Shown: positions 22,807-35,500, counted from the stretch's first letter. The stretch is 64,000 bases of DNA from Plicaturopsis crispa FD-325 SS-3 (GCA_000827205.1 KN832565.1:250000-313999), one strand, 5' to 3'. Translations and numbers: made by a program. The notes: generated by a model from the letters alone, not told the origin.

Positions 22807-23523
22807 TCTACATCTGTGTATACAATACCTCGGCAAAACTTGTAACGCTCAGAATCGGCGTGCGTATCTGCAGGTATTTGACGGACTTCTTGCGCGGCGA
22901 GGACTGGCTGTCTGCAACAACAAGCGATGAGCAACATGTCGTCCCCGTCACTCGTCGGGTACAGTACAGCTGCATTCCGCGTGATTTTCGTTCGCTACGC
23001 GTGGAATCCAGCGCTTCATCACGGGCGCTAGCGCTTTAGGGTAAGCTGAAAACTTATGGTTCACAACGCGACGGCTCCACCAATAGCAGTTGCTGTTGGC
23101 TCCTGCTCCCCTCACCTTGTACTCTCACCTTATACTCCCACCACGTCGCAGACGCCCGTCATGTTGATCTCCCCCGATCCTCTCAGCGCTCCGCTCTGCT
23201 CGTTGTTGCCCGTCTTGAGCTCAGCTGCCTGCATATAGACATAGACTGATGCCTTGATCGGCCGTATCGCAGGAGATGGGGTTGACGTGAGTGATCTGCA
23301 TCCTCCCACATCGCAAACGTCGGGTGTTCACACAAATATCCGCCCTTGTTCAGCCATGCAGGTTCGTGGTGTCGCGATATACGCCCGACCTCGTTGCCTG
23401 ACCTCAGGCGCCAATTCGGCGTCGCTAGAGAATACCGACATGTCACGCCGAAACTAGCAATTTGGTGGCTTGAAGTTGGAAAGCTTCGGTTGTGCGTCAA
23501 GTGTCTCGACGATCTATTGCACC
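22807..23523. other. Intergenic, no gene recognised
   Basis: 3' flank of the UTP16-like gene with normal GC and CpG content. Near its right end the sequence starts to resemble the repeat unit that follows. Confidence 0.4.
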
Positions 23524-25640
23524 CTCATGTAGCGCCGGATGATGCTTGACACTGGAGACGCCGACAATACGGGAGGCTGTATAATGGGAACACATCAAAC
23601 ATGTGAGTTTTACGATGAACCTAACATGTGCCACATATTTGACTCTAGGTAGTCACTATAGGCAATCCAAAACACCCACAACTGGAATGTAAATCTATCA
23701 TAGCCTACCGACCAACTCGTGGTGAAAGGCCTAACCCCAAAGTGAGACTACATCCATTTTGATATGATCATCTGGTTCACGTTGTTTTGTTTGTCAACAG
23801 GCTTATGTGTATGCTACAGACACTCCTGGTGCATGACTGTGCTGTTTGCAGTGATGAGTGCATTTGCCCCAGGAGCTCATTAAATATGATCCCTTTTTAG
23901 GTGTCCAGGACTCCAGGTTACATAGACTCGGAGAAGGACTCTCTTGTCCTAATATCCATTATCTAGAATTCATATTACCTCAAATCATTGTGTAAGCATT
24001 AACCATTGAATCAAACTGACTGTTATTGGTCATAGAAATGCTAACACTGGCTTGGAATCAGAGGTGCAAGAGAAAATCTTAGAGGCTAGTGAGTGTGCAG
24101 GTACAGTACTCAAATGCTCATGCTCAACAGACTTTATATGCCTATAAGCAGTGGTATTATTTGGAGGTGAGTCTGCAAACAACAAAGAGAGAACAAAAGG
24201 CAGTCTAACAGCTCTTCAAGCATCTGAGGATGCATCCAAAGAAGAACTAACATATGCAGAGAACCTAGAGTTAAGGATGCAAGATCAAACAATACATGAA
24301 GTCCTTAGTAGTCCTTACAAAAACTTGAAAAGTAAGCATAGTGTTCCCTTATGAAGTTATCTGTTACAATCAAAATCTCATCCAGTGTGTCGATTGAGGT
24401 CCTTCACAGTCAAACAGGTGATATGTGGCACTTCTTGTTTCCATGGTTTGTTGTGTCCTCATGCAGCACTGGATAACAATCAACACTGCAATCAGAACAA
24501 TTTGGGGAGGCTGTGAAGTGGGTAGACATTGAACATGTGAGCTTCATATATAACCTAGCATATGCCACACATCTGACCACAAAACAGCTCCTTTCTTCCA
24601 GTCACTATAGACAGTCAAATGTCAAAAAAACTCACAAGTGAAATGGGAATCTATCACAGCCTATCAATGAGCACAATCCAAAGTACAGTGAGAACTTTAT
24701 GCATTTTGATTCCTTCCTAGTGTTTACATTGTTTTGTATAGATCCATTTATATCCTACAGCCACCCCAGTAGTGCATGGCTGTGCTGTTCAAACTATTGA
24801 GTTTATTGTCATCCCAAACCAATTAACTGATATAATCTCTTTTCCCCAGGTATCCAGGCTACTACAGGAGAAATATATGCAGGATCCTTAATGTTCTTGG
24901 CCTTATTCTAAAAAGTGCTATTGTAGGTTCCTATTGCTCAAAACGGCTGTAAGCAATCACAGCAGTCATCAACCTCAAGCTAATTAAATATAAACCTTTT
25001 TCAGGTGTATAAGCTTCAGTAGGGATGAACATTCAGGATTTATTTGTCCTGAAATATGTTGTCTCAAGTTTCTGTTGCCTCAAACAGGTATGTAACCATT
25101 CATAACCAACATCAAATTAAAGTCACTACTATTGGTGGTCAAACTGCTGATGTTGGCTTAGATAGAAATAGAGCTGCAAGGGAGAACACAAAGGTTGGTG
25201 AGAGATATTGGAGAAGGCAGTTAAGTTAATTTCAGTGCCAGGATGTTTGCTCGTGCTCAACAAGTTATTCTTAACAGTACCATGGTTAAAAGTAAGTTAT
25301 ATCAATTGCTCTCAACATTTTCTAGGAGGGTTGCAAAGAATAAATAGAGAACAAAAGCAGTCTAACAGCTCTGCAATCATTTCAGGATACATGCAAAGAA
25401 GACCCAATGGAAGCTAAGAATTTGAAGGTAAGATAGCAGATATCTCTCAACAGACAAGCAATATATGGAGTCCTAGTAGTTCTTAAAAAACCTTGAAATA
25501 GTGAGCATATTCATTTCTGTTGTGTCATTTGATTCACTCCAACTCTGATCTAGTTTGTGGACTAAACACTCTCACAGTCAAAGAGGTGATATGTGGCACT
25601 TCTTGGTCAATCCTGCCAGGCCCTGCACATGCACAAATAC
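23524..25640. repeat. Degenerate tandem repeat, AT-rich and CpG-depleted
   Basis: Two diverged head-to-tail units. The first runs from 23524 to about 24457 and the second from 24458 to about 25,620; their left ends align without gaps at an offset of 934 bp. Shared landmarks include GGGAGGCTGT (23571 and 24505), the tract ending in GTCTAACAGCTC (about 24,205 and 25,360) and GGTGATATGTGGCACTTCTTG (about 24,417 and 25,585). The second unit is longer because a sub-module of roughly 130 bp (near 23,900 in unit 1) occurs twice in it, near 24,850 and 25,010. The block is strongly AT-rich and has very few CpG sites compared with its flanks. No intact protein is encoded. It is probably a decayed mobile or duplicated sequence; the family is unknown. 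Confidence 0.65.
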
Positions 25641-26080
25641 TGGCAGCACCACATTTTATGGATATATATTGTCATATGCACATCTGCCAACATAACAGTC
25701 ATAGCCAGCATGCTGGCAACAGTTTGTTTGTAGCCAATGGCCATAGCACTTGCATGCCTAGATCATGTAACATGCACAAGTCACAGGGCTGCATTGCTAC
25801 AATATGCAGACACAGAACTAGCATAGTGCTAGGACTGTGTGACTTGTGCATTATATACTATACTATGTGCTATGGGCTATGGCATCTACACACACTTGTA
25901 GTTGCCAGTGATAGACTCTATAGCACATCACATAGCAATGCATGTTGCATATATCTATGTGGATCCCCACCACTATACCACATAGATAATAGTGATTCTC
26001 TTCCTCATGTTGCTCTATGGCAATTGCATTAGTCTCTATAGAATGGATTACAGCTATAGTATCTGCATATATTTGCAGTG
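25641..26080. repeat. CpG-free hairpin cluster
   Basis: About 440 bp with essentially no CpG and several inverted repeats. These are a perfect 14-bp palindrome at 25704-25717; 14-bp arms at 25772-25785 and 25838-25851 that enclose a second palindrome at 25818-25832; and perfect 11-bp arms at 25952-25962 and 25978-25988 with a 15-nt loop. An imperfect longer pair spans roughly 25,863-25,940. No protein-coding signal. Confidence 0.6.
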
Positions 26081-29000
26081 CAGGGGGCACTATCGTTATC
26101 ATGTCTGTGCACTCTCTCTATCATGTTTCCCAGCCCGGAATCTGCAATAGCAATGTATGGACAACAACCCTCGCGGGGTGACAACAGCACAGTCAGTGGG
26201 GCAACATCCGAGGAGGGCCTCCTCAGCACACACTCTTCCCCTCCGTTGGGGCACTTCTGCAATGTCGAGTATGAGACTGTGGGTCAAGATGCTGACCACA
26301 CAAATTTTAGGGTGCACATTAAAGTGCAGAGCGCTGGGACACCCACGTTGGCAACAAGCATGTCAAGGAGGTTGACTGAGACGGGGTAGCATTGCAGAGA
26401 ACTAGTGTGCACTCGTGGGGTCGAAAAGCATCAGATCTGCTACATGTCGCTCAAGCATTCACAGTAGGCCTCACTGCTGTAGGCCTCACCTAGTGGGCCC
26501 GTCCTCTTCTAGGATGGGTGGACAGTGACACGGCTCTGGGCGACAATCATGTTGAGTGGCATGTGGGAAGGCTTGAATTGTGTTAGTGGGCTGTAAAAAT
26601 AAGCTTAGGTGGCGTAGGATGCACTTCAATGTGCCAGCAGAACGCTCACCTCGGTGACCCCCAGACAGAAATGCTCGCTGCAATGATATTATGAGGCAAA
26701 ACCTGATGGAAGACAAATGCGAACCAGACATTGCATGGTGAAAGTAACGATGTTCGCATTTTCGGGTCAGATGGTTCGCATTGTAGGATTGGAGAATTGT
26801 GCGGACTTTTCACCTCTACTACCGAACTCCTCAAAATTGCTTGCTCGATGTTCGCTGTGCACCTCTTTCGCTGGCTCTGTCTCGACAAGCCGTGCATAAC
26901 ATACCTGGCTTTGGCAAAATAGTGGGATCACGCTCTGCTAGCTTGGAGAGTGCTGTAACCGGCATAGGCTGGAGAGATGAGTGGAAACTTTCCGGCGCAA
27001 CTTCGATCTGCGCAGGAACAGGCCATGCAGCTCCTCCAGAATGATCCCGGCCCCGTGGCAGAACTGCACAGATGCAAAGCCTATTCTGAGCATGAATACA
27101 TAGCGACGGGCTGAGCAGCCTGAACTTGGTTGAGGTCAATTCGATATTGAGAAGGTTTGACGTCGGGGTAGAGGACAAACCTGATGTTGCCGCATCATCG
27201 ACGCCGACTCGGATACGCGAGCTTGCCGCAGCCGAACAGCTCGCCGCCACTCGATATTCGCATTTTCGACCATTCTCCTCATGCACTCTTCTGCCTGGAA
27301 CTGACTATGATTCTTTGTCCTCTCTAATAGATCTATGCTGTTAGCCTGGACCGCGTCTACAATCAAACGACTAATCTACTCGCCATCGAGACATTTGCCG
27401 CACGTCGCGCGAAATGGTAGTCTGGCCAAGGCACTTGATCAGGTTCTTCACTGGCAACTCTTTGCAATCGCCTTCGTCGGAGTGATCTCATACAGTGCTG
27501 CTATCCATGGGTCGCCTGCAGGCGCGTTTCCACTTGGTAGCTTGCGTTGCGTACACAGGAGCGACGCGCGACGATGATAGGCCATTCGATTGCGACACTC
27601 TTCACGAGGAAGTTAGACGTTGAACAGGATCTCGACTGCGGCGCGGCTCTCTATGAGGACCAGACCGTCTGCACTCAGCGAGGCAGCCATCCCACGAGGC
27701 CATGGTACGCGTACACGATCCCATGCTCGACCGGCGACGCGTTGCTTGACTTCGAGGCTTGATCATGGCGCCCAATTGTGTTCGTCGAGAATCGCTTCGA
27801 TATAGATGGGGACGAAATTGACATTGGTATGTTGCGCTGCGCATTGCAGCGCGGAAGGTTACTAAACTTAACTCGGTGAGTTTCGCTTCGTATCCGCGAT
27901 CTAACCCTACCTACCTTCAATTAGTCGTCCCGAGTTGCTCGCCATCGGGCATAGCACAACATTCCCTGTCTTGTCCGCCGGCCCGAGGAACTGGGGAGCC
28001 GTATTCCCCACGCTTGTTCCATCTCCTTGATGCCTCAGTCGTGTTTCTACAGGTGAGTGTGAATCCGCTATCTCATTCATTAATCCAGATCGCGCCCACC
28101 TCCGCCGCATTCTACACCTTGTCCCGCAGGACGAGGGTCTGGTCGCGTCCAAACACACTTCTTTGCATCCCGACGTGACCCTGACGCCACATCGCCGCCT
28201 TCTCTGTCGCGCTCGTCGTGGGCGCCGATGGCAACGCTTGACGTATCGCTAGGCAGTGGCGTATCAATCGCGAGGCCTGGATCCAATAACTCGAAACCTA
28301 CCTCCGCGCGCGTTTTAGAGGAACCAAACTACTAGCGTACCACGGGGTAGAACAAGGTATCCCACCCCGAGACGTCCCGGCCCTATTTCGCGGATTTTTC
28401 GCGTTCACCACTAGCGAGAGGGCATTGGCTCCCTTTTATATCGCCATGGCACCCTACGAGCGATGTGGTCAACGCTCGCCTGCAACACGGTATCGTGCTT
28501 GGGGCTCACCCAGATATCCCGCTCGTGGCCTTCACGGATAGCAGTCTCAGAACGCGTAGCGCGCGCCCTCTGTCGCTCAACACGTCCGACCAATCTACCT
28601 GGATACCCATTTTTCACCTACTCGAGGAACGATGGACGGACACCCACCTAAACAAACTGTCCTTCCGGACTTTCACTTCGGTTCTCCTACGCGTGTATGA
28701 CGATTTTCTGCGTATTTCTGGGCATGTTTGAGCAGAAAGCCTTCCCGCGTATCGTCGCCTGTACGGATAGGCATCCCTCGACGCGCAGCACGCCGCACAC
28801 TGGCCCACGGATCTGTGTTGGCACCATATATCACCTGCTCGGGCCCAGCGGCCGATGGTCTACCCGCGGAAGGTCGTATCCAAAAGTACTTCCTGGATGA
28901 TGCCTGTGGTCTCCTACGCCCAGAGAAAATTCTACGTGGGCGTGTTGGAGCGGAAAGCCTCCCTGCAGGTGCATATGCGCTGGACCTTCTCTGGCGACTT

Positions 29001-29257
29001 TAGCGCTCGGGCTGCGAACTTCCCTGCTGAATTGTTATGGGCCTACGACCACATAATCGATGTTTAACGCGCCAGACGTCATGCGGCAGGATGCTGTTCA
29101 GTGGCGACATGTTTGGCTGAGTACGTACGGCTCAAAGCTGCTATAAGAGCTTCGACGCTGCGTCTCTCCTTGCCTCTTCCCATCATCAGCCCGACCACTA
29201 TCCTCCCCTCACTATTTCTTACTACGATCCCAACGCTCATCAACATCTATTCATCCC
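26081..29257. other. Gene-poor region, no gene recognised
   Basis: CpG content returns to normal at about 26,090. Many short open frames, none with a recognisable motif. The stretch 28,300-29,070 looks more coding-like (several frames of 60-90 codons, GC-rich) but shows no family and no splice pattern I trust; it may be a decayed gene. TATAAGAG at 29140-29147 is a possible core promoter for the kinase-like gene starting at 29258. Confidence 0.4.
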
Positions 29258-30373
29258 ATGGCCCATCCTTTCGGTCCTCGCATAGGAGAAATCTCGGACT
29301 TCGACACCCAGGCTCGCTACGCTGCGACGAAAATTCCGGTTCACGACGCGGCCAAGTTACAGCCAGACGGTCCCCTCTCTAGCGACCATCCGTATGGAAC
29401 GCTGTCTAGCGCGAACTCGTTGGAGCTGGCAGGTACAATTGTCGTCCTGAGAGTAAAAGTTTCGTCTGAAGATAGCTCGGATGATATGGTCGGTCGTTGG
29501 CTACAATTTTATTCGAGTCGACTAACGTATGTGCAGATTCAGCGTCTCATCAAAGCCTTCGACCAAGCGGGCCAGCTGAAACACCGGAACATTTTCTGTC
29601 TTTTGGGATTAGTTCCCTCTGGGGGATTGCTTCCTTTCCTATTCTATTCGAGGCACGGAATTAACATCAAGGATCATTTGCTCTCCCACCCACAAGCGAA
29701 AGTGATCCCTCTCGTGAGTAGCCGCTGTCTGTGGTTCTGAAAATGCTTATCGATGGCTGGTCACTGGGCGCTTATACAGGTGGCGGACGTCACACGTGGG
29801 CTGGCGTATATGCACAGCCAGGCCCCGCCCGTCATCCACGGCGACCTTCGCACGGTAAGAATATCGTTATCTACAATCTGTGCGAGTCTTCTGACACGAT
29901 TGATGCAGACATATGTATTCCTCAGCGAGGACGGCGCTCATGCCTCCATCTCCTTTGCCGCCTTGTCCTCTGCCCTCTCCACCACGTACCCTTGGAGCAG
30001 GTATTCGTCACTTGAGGCAGCAGCTCATGAGGGTTCTTTCACCCCCACACCGGAGAGCGATGTCTTCAGCTTTGCCATGGTTGCCTATGAGGTACGGATC
30101 CAACTGGATTCATCTGGGCTTCACGCATATTCATGCCTTGTCTAGTTATTCTCTGGCAACATCCCATACCCTAAGTTTCACGATCTCGCGGTGTTGGCCA
30201 AGTGCATCGTCCCTGGTCGTATTCCTCGCCGTCCATCCCACCCGGAGCTGACGGATGAGATCTGGGCGCTATTCCTGCAGTGCTGGAACAAGGACCCCTC
30301 CGCCAGACCTACCATGGCTACGGTCAACTCCTTCTTCCAGTCGATCGTTGGGGATGCCCGTCCCTCGCTGTGA
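29258..30373 (+). CDS. TKL-type protein kinase-like protein, probable pseudokinase
   Basis: Five exons, 29258-29452, 29537-29713, 29780-29854, 29909-30091 and 30146-30373, all joining in phase 0, give 285 residues. The order is that of a tyrosine-kinase-like domain: beta-3 strand (GTIVVLR), KHRNIFCLLGLV, the helix VADVTRGLAYMHSQ, catalytic-loop position VIHGDLRT, SDVFSFAMVAYELFSGNIPY and the C-lobe end CWNKDPSARPTM. Key residues are missing: the VAIK lysine is Arg (a Lys two places on depends on which donor is used), the loop Asn is absent after HGDLR, and no DFG follows (FLSEDGAHASISF instead). The protein is also short, ending right after the C-lobe. Activity is therefore doubtful. Agaricomycetes carry many such expanded TKL-like domains; role unknown. 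Confidence 0.8.
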
Positions 30374-32565
30374 GCGATCGTACCACAATAGGTCAGTTCT
30401 CAATATCATACTCTGACGAGGACTTTTCTAATCTTGCTGCTTATACCTCCTAGGCGATGACCATCCTGTGGGGCTAGCACGCGGAGTGCACGCGCAAACG
30501 TTCGTTTTGCCATTTTCACTCACTTTCACGTTCCCCTTCGTTATAATCATGTTGTGTCCCTTTTCCGTTCTCTTCTACACTTACTGCCGCATTTCTTGGG
30601 CTGTGCCCTTCACAATTCCTTCCTTTTCTGTACATAACCGCCTCGTATAATTACTTCCCGCCTTCCTCGTGCGTGACGTTACCTATTTTCCTTCCTCCTC
30701 TTTTTTGTCGAACTTGGTCTCCTCCTCCTAGTCTCCTCCCTCACCCGTCTACGGTATCCTTGCTCTCTGCACCGTAAATCCTGTAGCATATCCATCTAGA
30801 TGCAAATGCATTAGACGTCCCCTCACGAAGTCTCAAGATGTTAAGCTTGATCCCCACGGACAGAACCTGGGCCTCGGAAATTACCAGCAATGTTCAAAAG
30901 CTGGTACTTTAGGTACCACTTGTGGACGAATGGTCGGCACTGGTTGTTCAACTTCAAGGGAGTAAGCTTGTATTGTTCGTACACTGTAGGTGTACGTGGT
31001 AAACAGCCAGACGCTATGGATATCAGCTATACGCACGGGGGCAGTCAAGTGGAGGCGAGGCACACGACCATGAGCTGAGAACAGCGACTCCCATGGCGAG
31101 GTCGCGATTGACTCCGGGAGGGCATGGCTAACGTTAACAACGACATCACGCGGAAAAACGCTGGCATGGACATACTGACAGCAATAGAGAAGACAGCAAT
31201 GAGCTCACAGTACAGACGCACTCGAGAGTTCGGTACGACTCACCCTCACCATGCAATTTGCTCGTACTGCCGCCAGTGACAGCTTCCTCAAACGCTCCAG
31301 GAAAACGAGGATGTCCATGTCCATGTCAAACGGCTTGGTGGGGATGGAGGCGGAGACACGTGCGGGACATGCGCCAGCTGTGGCGAGGATGCGGGTATCA
31401 TAATTTAGCAAGGGGAGCGGGAGAGTTAGGACTAGACATGTCAGCGCTCGCGGCGGGCGGACAAGGACTCGCGTGCGAGAGGGTGGGGTCCACGCGCCGG
31501 ACATTGCGTTGTGCACTCTACCTCCAGGCCTAGGATGTCGATCTCCCGCGGCCGACGCGCCTGAGTGGTCTTCGCCGGAGCAGGTAATCCAGTGCATCCG
31601 TGATTCAACATGTACACCAACATCCACGAGTTTTGTACGATGGTGTGGGAGCACTCGATGCCATTGGGTGTTCAGAGCGCGACTTCCTGGGAAGCGCGAA
31701 TGCTAGACATCGTGAATAGAGTGAGTCAAAATGCGAGTTTCAACGCATAGAGCCGGCAGAGATACGCGCACCTCGCTAGATGGACTGAAACCAGCGGTTT
31801 GCGTGCGTGTAGGATAGCAGGACGATGATACAGCGATGAGAAAGTTGCAGAAAGTTACAGGCTGCCGCCTGCGTAACGCCCAAACGACTGTGGAGGTTGC
31901 GAGCAAGTCGACGCCGGATCGCGTGAGGGCGCAATACGCTGCGCCTAAGGCGCCCACAGCATCTACATAGGGCCTACATCATTCACACTTGCCCTCCACC
32001 CGCCGGGGCTCGCTGTTAAAAAGAAACACGTCGGGCGAGGCTCGAACACGCGACGACTCCTTGACGCGGTCCCGTGGTTTGTGTTATTGACGCGTTATTT
32101 GTAGCCGAAAGAATTCGACGCCCACAAACCCAAACGCCTCGTGTTGATCCAAGTTCAACTTCAGTCGCTGTGAATCTGGGTCTTTGCCTCCGCCTTCCTC
32201 GACGCCATCGACATCGCATATAGCTTTCCTGCAAGGTACGCATACTAAGGCGTCTTTCTCGCCAGACGAGCGGGGCTTGCTGTTAGCAATCCTTATTGCG
32301 AGTCGGACGAGGTATGTGTCTTTTTGTCGCCTCGATGCGTTGAGCTCAACGCTTGTCAACATCCTCAGAGGCGGTCGCAACGACAATAAAATCAAGAATT
32401 AACGCGTTTTCTTCACTGCTTAGACGATATACGACACCACCCCTCAAGATAACGGGTCCACGACATTTTCATCGACCACGACATTTCGCATCGATTCCCC
32501 TGCTTGCAAATACTCATCCATTTTATTAACGACATTTCACTCATCGACAACGAATTTCTTGAACA
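30374..32565. other. Intergenic, no gene recognised
   Basis: About 2.2 kb. The first part is pyrimidine-rich 3' flank of the kinase-like gene. On the minus strand near 31,200-31,960 there are short frames with membrane-like pieces (for example GVDLLATSTVVWALRRR near 31,870-31,915), loosely like one helix of fungal multi-pass proteins, but no complete gene can be built. 32,400-32,565 is the AT/C-rich promoter of the next gene. Confidence 0.35.
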
Positions 32566-35500
32566 ATGAACACGACAACCATGCGCAAGACGACCTTACC
32601 GTTACGACACGCGCGTGCACCGTCACCGTTGCCAGATTCGACACCCCAGCAGTCCAAACCCGTTCCCACCATCCGTCTCATTTCCGCAACGCCATCCGCG
32701 GCCGGCTCGTCGGAGGCAAATAGCTCTGTCTCCACCACGTCGGCGAACTCAAACGTCGCGAATACATCCCACATCTCCAATACGTCCCACGCATCGATCG
32801 ACAGCTCCTGGACGACCGTCCCGTCCAACCCGTCCCCGCTCGCACCCAAGCCCGAGACCGCGCGCAAGCGGCTCGTGCCCAAGAAGTCCAAGCTCGGTTT
32901 GCTGGGAGGCGGGAAGGAGAAGAGCGTGAGGGATGACTTTTCGGACGTGGCGAGGCGCGTAGGCTCGTCGTCAACAGGCCGCGGCGGGTTCGAGATCCAC
33001 GTTGACTCGACCATCGACCCCGACCTTGGCGACATCGTGATGGTGAAGAAGAAGAAGTCCCGGGCGGCTTTGGATGGACTGCGCTGGGGTGCGCTGGGCG
33101 AGGTGACCAATGTGCCGTCCACGAAGAAGGAGAAGGAGGCGGCGCCCAAGAAGGACGGGCTGAGGGTGAAATCCGAGGAGAAGGAGAAGTGGTGGAGCAT
33201 TGGTCGGGGGCGGAAGGACTCGAAAGACAAGGCCAAGGAGGAGAAGGCGAAGGCGGATGCAGACGAGAAGTCGCGGTCCAAAGGTATGTGCCCCCTCGAT
33301 GGCGTCGCGTTCATTTACTGACATACCTTACGCAGTACTTCCACCGCCTATCGATACGCGCACACGTTTCAACTCGCTCGACTCTGGCATCCTCCTCACG
33401 ACGCCTGGCAATCCAGCGCACAACTACAAGAGGAGCTTCTCCGCAGGCAACACTCTCCAAGTCCAGTCCGACCACGAGCAGCTACCGGTGCCGCGCTCGG
33501 CGACGCCCACGATCGGCGGCATGCTCGCGCCTCCCGGTGCTGCGCCGCCGACCGAGAAGAACTCCGTCGCAGTACGTGCGATGCGGTCCGTTCGCTCGCT
33601 CGCGCGAATCGGGAGCTGGGCGCAGCTGAAGAATGGCCTGGAGGAGGATGTCGAGCCTACGCCTGCCCTACCCAAGAAGGAGAAAGAGAAGAAGAAAGAC
33701 GGCACCGAGAAGAAGAAGAAAAAGACGAAGAAGAAGGAAACCACGACGGAGAGACCGCAGACAGGCGGACGTTACTCGTCCAGCAGCTTCGAGGCGGGTG
33801 CCCTCACGGCGAGTCCAGAGGCTGGGCACTCCCTCGGTCAGAGGAAGCGTAGCGTCCTTGGTATTGGCCTTGGTCTGCCCTCATCGATGCGCCTACCTAC
33901 GGTGCGCGGCGGGTCGACAGCCTCGTCGGTAGCGGCTACAAAGCCCAACCCCAACAATCGTCTGTCGGTTGAAAGCGTCGCAGCCAAGGTTATTGGCAGA
34001 GACCGTGCGGCTTCGACCATCTCGACCGCCTCTTCGCTCCGTCCCCACTCGGTCGCGTCGTCAGGTATCTCTGGCGTCTCCTCCGGGAGCTCTGGGGTCT
34101 CTGTACGGTGGGACGAGGAGAAGCTGGAGACGGTGAAGGAGCGGAGGAAGATAGAGCGCGAGATCAAGAGAGAAAGCATAGAGAGCGAGCAAAGTACCAG
34201 GAGAGCGAAAGGTGACAAGGAGAGCAGACGCTCATCGGAGAGCCGTAGGCGCACGCCGCTGACCTCGATATTCCCGGAGTCCCATCCCCACGAGAATCCT
34301 ATCCTAACGATCGAGGAGGCGACTTCAGACGGTCACGGTGGGTATGAGGAGGAGCCATCACAAGATGCCGATGTCTCGATCGAGACGCCAGTCAAGCGTG
34401 CGCGTGCGCGACCCGTCTCCGAGCAGATGCTTGGCCGCAGTCGACCGCAGGGGTTCTACGAGGAGAAGGATGAAGGTACGTGTCACTGTTTCATCTTGTG
34501 TGCTGTATACTGATCGCGTTCGTGCGAACAGGCGGGGTATTGTCCATGCTCGATGCGGCCACCAATGATTTGGCGCTTCTCATCAACAGGCTCGACTTGG
34601 AGGCTACGCCCGGGACCCCCGACCAGACGCCACTGAAGCCTTCGTCTCCGTCAGCCCATGGCGCTGGCGATGAGAGTCCGTTGAAGAAGAAGTCGCCCCC
34701 CAATGGCCTTCGGGCTCTAGGAGGGTCGATCACGTCTTTGCGGCCTTATGCTCAATCCCGTAGCCGGTCCTCACCCCTCACCTCCGAATTGCAACCCTCG
34801 TCTGCGGCAAACGCGATTGGCCAGCAGATTGCTCCGTGGCCGACGCTCAATGGCTTCATCTCACCGGTGAAGCTGGCTGCGAAGGCCTCGAAGAATGCCC
34901 TGACCTCTGGCATGACTCCCAAGCCCGTTGTGCCCTCGTATCTCACCCACAAGCGCACGCTGAGCCCTGCACCAGCTTCTGAAGCGTCGCCGATTCTGCA
35001 GCCACTCCGCCCGTCTAAGATGAGGCAACCATCGGAGGTTTTCAAGGCCGAAACGGAGTCTCCTCAAGTATCGACGCCACTGCTAGCCAAGCCACTACAC
35101 GGATCTCCCTCCTCGCAGACGTTTGGTTCTCGCACGTCAAGGGCTGAATCGCCGTTTGAGCAGGAGTCGCCGAGCCCTGTCTTCAAGAAGGCACATGGCC
35201 ACACTCGGAAGAGGTCGTCTCTGATTCCGCTCGAGCATCAGCATAGCCAAGCGAGCATCCGGAGAGACAGCTTGCCCATGCCTCCCGAAGCTCGACTTGC
35301 ACTTGGGCTGGCGGGTACTATGGGGGGTTCGTCCGGCTCCGGCCACGCAGGCAATGCAGAGGCGTCAGAGCCTGACTCGGATATTCCTAACGAGCTGCAG
35401 GCCATCCTCTCCGGCGGATCGGATGATGAGTACACTGGTCCGCTTGCAAGGGGAAACGACGCGCGCCCTTCACCAGGCACCCCTCCCAGCGAGCCGTCGC

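Noticed and set aside
24400-24470. Possible SWIM zinc finger of a MULE-like transposase
   Set aside because: Only a short Cys/His pattern with an imperfect first CxC pair, no transposase core seen, and the frame is short. Kept only as a remark, not as a feature.
26081-29070. LTR retroelement or other virus-like fossil in the gene-poor region
   Set aside because: No gag, protease, reverse transcriptase or integrase motif and no paired long terminal repeats were seen in any frame.
31700-31960. Remnant of a fungal multi-pass membrane protein family (one helix-like piece)
   Set aside because: Only one short stretch looks familiar and no further exons could be joined; too weak to call.
31995-32110. 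tRNA-like T-arm (minus strand GTGTTCGAGCC) followed by a poly-T tract
   Set aside because: The T stem has a mismatch, and no matching acceptor stem, D-arm or anticodon loop could be folded upstream, with or without an intron.
32541-33314. Long minus-strand open frame opposite the start of the giant disordered protein
   Set aside because: It mirrors the plus-strand coding bias; the plus strand has the continuous seven-exon structure and conserved motifs, while the minus frame is a low-complexity shadow.
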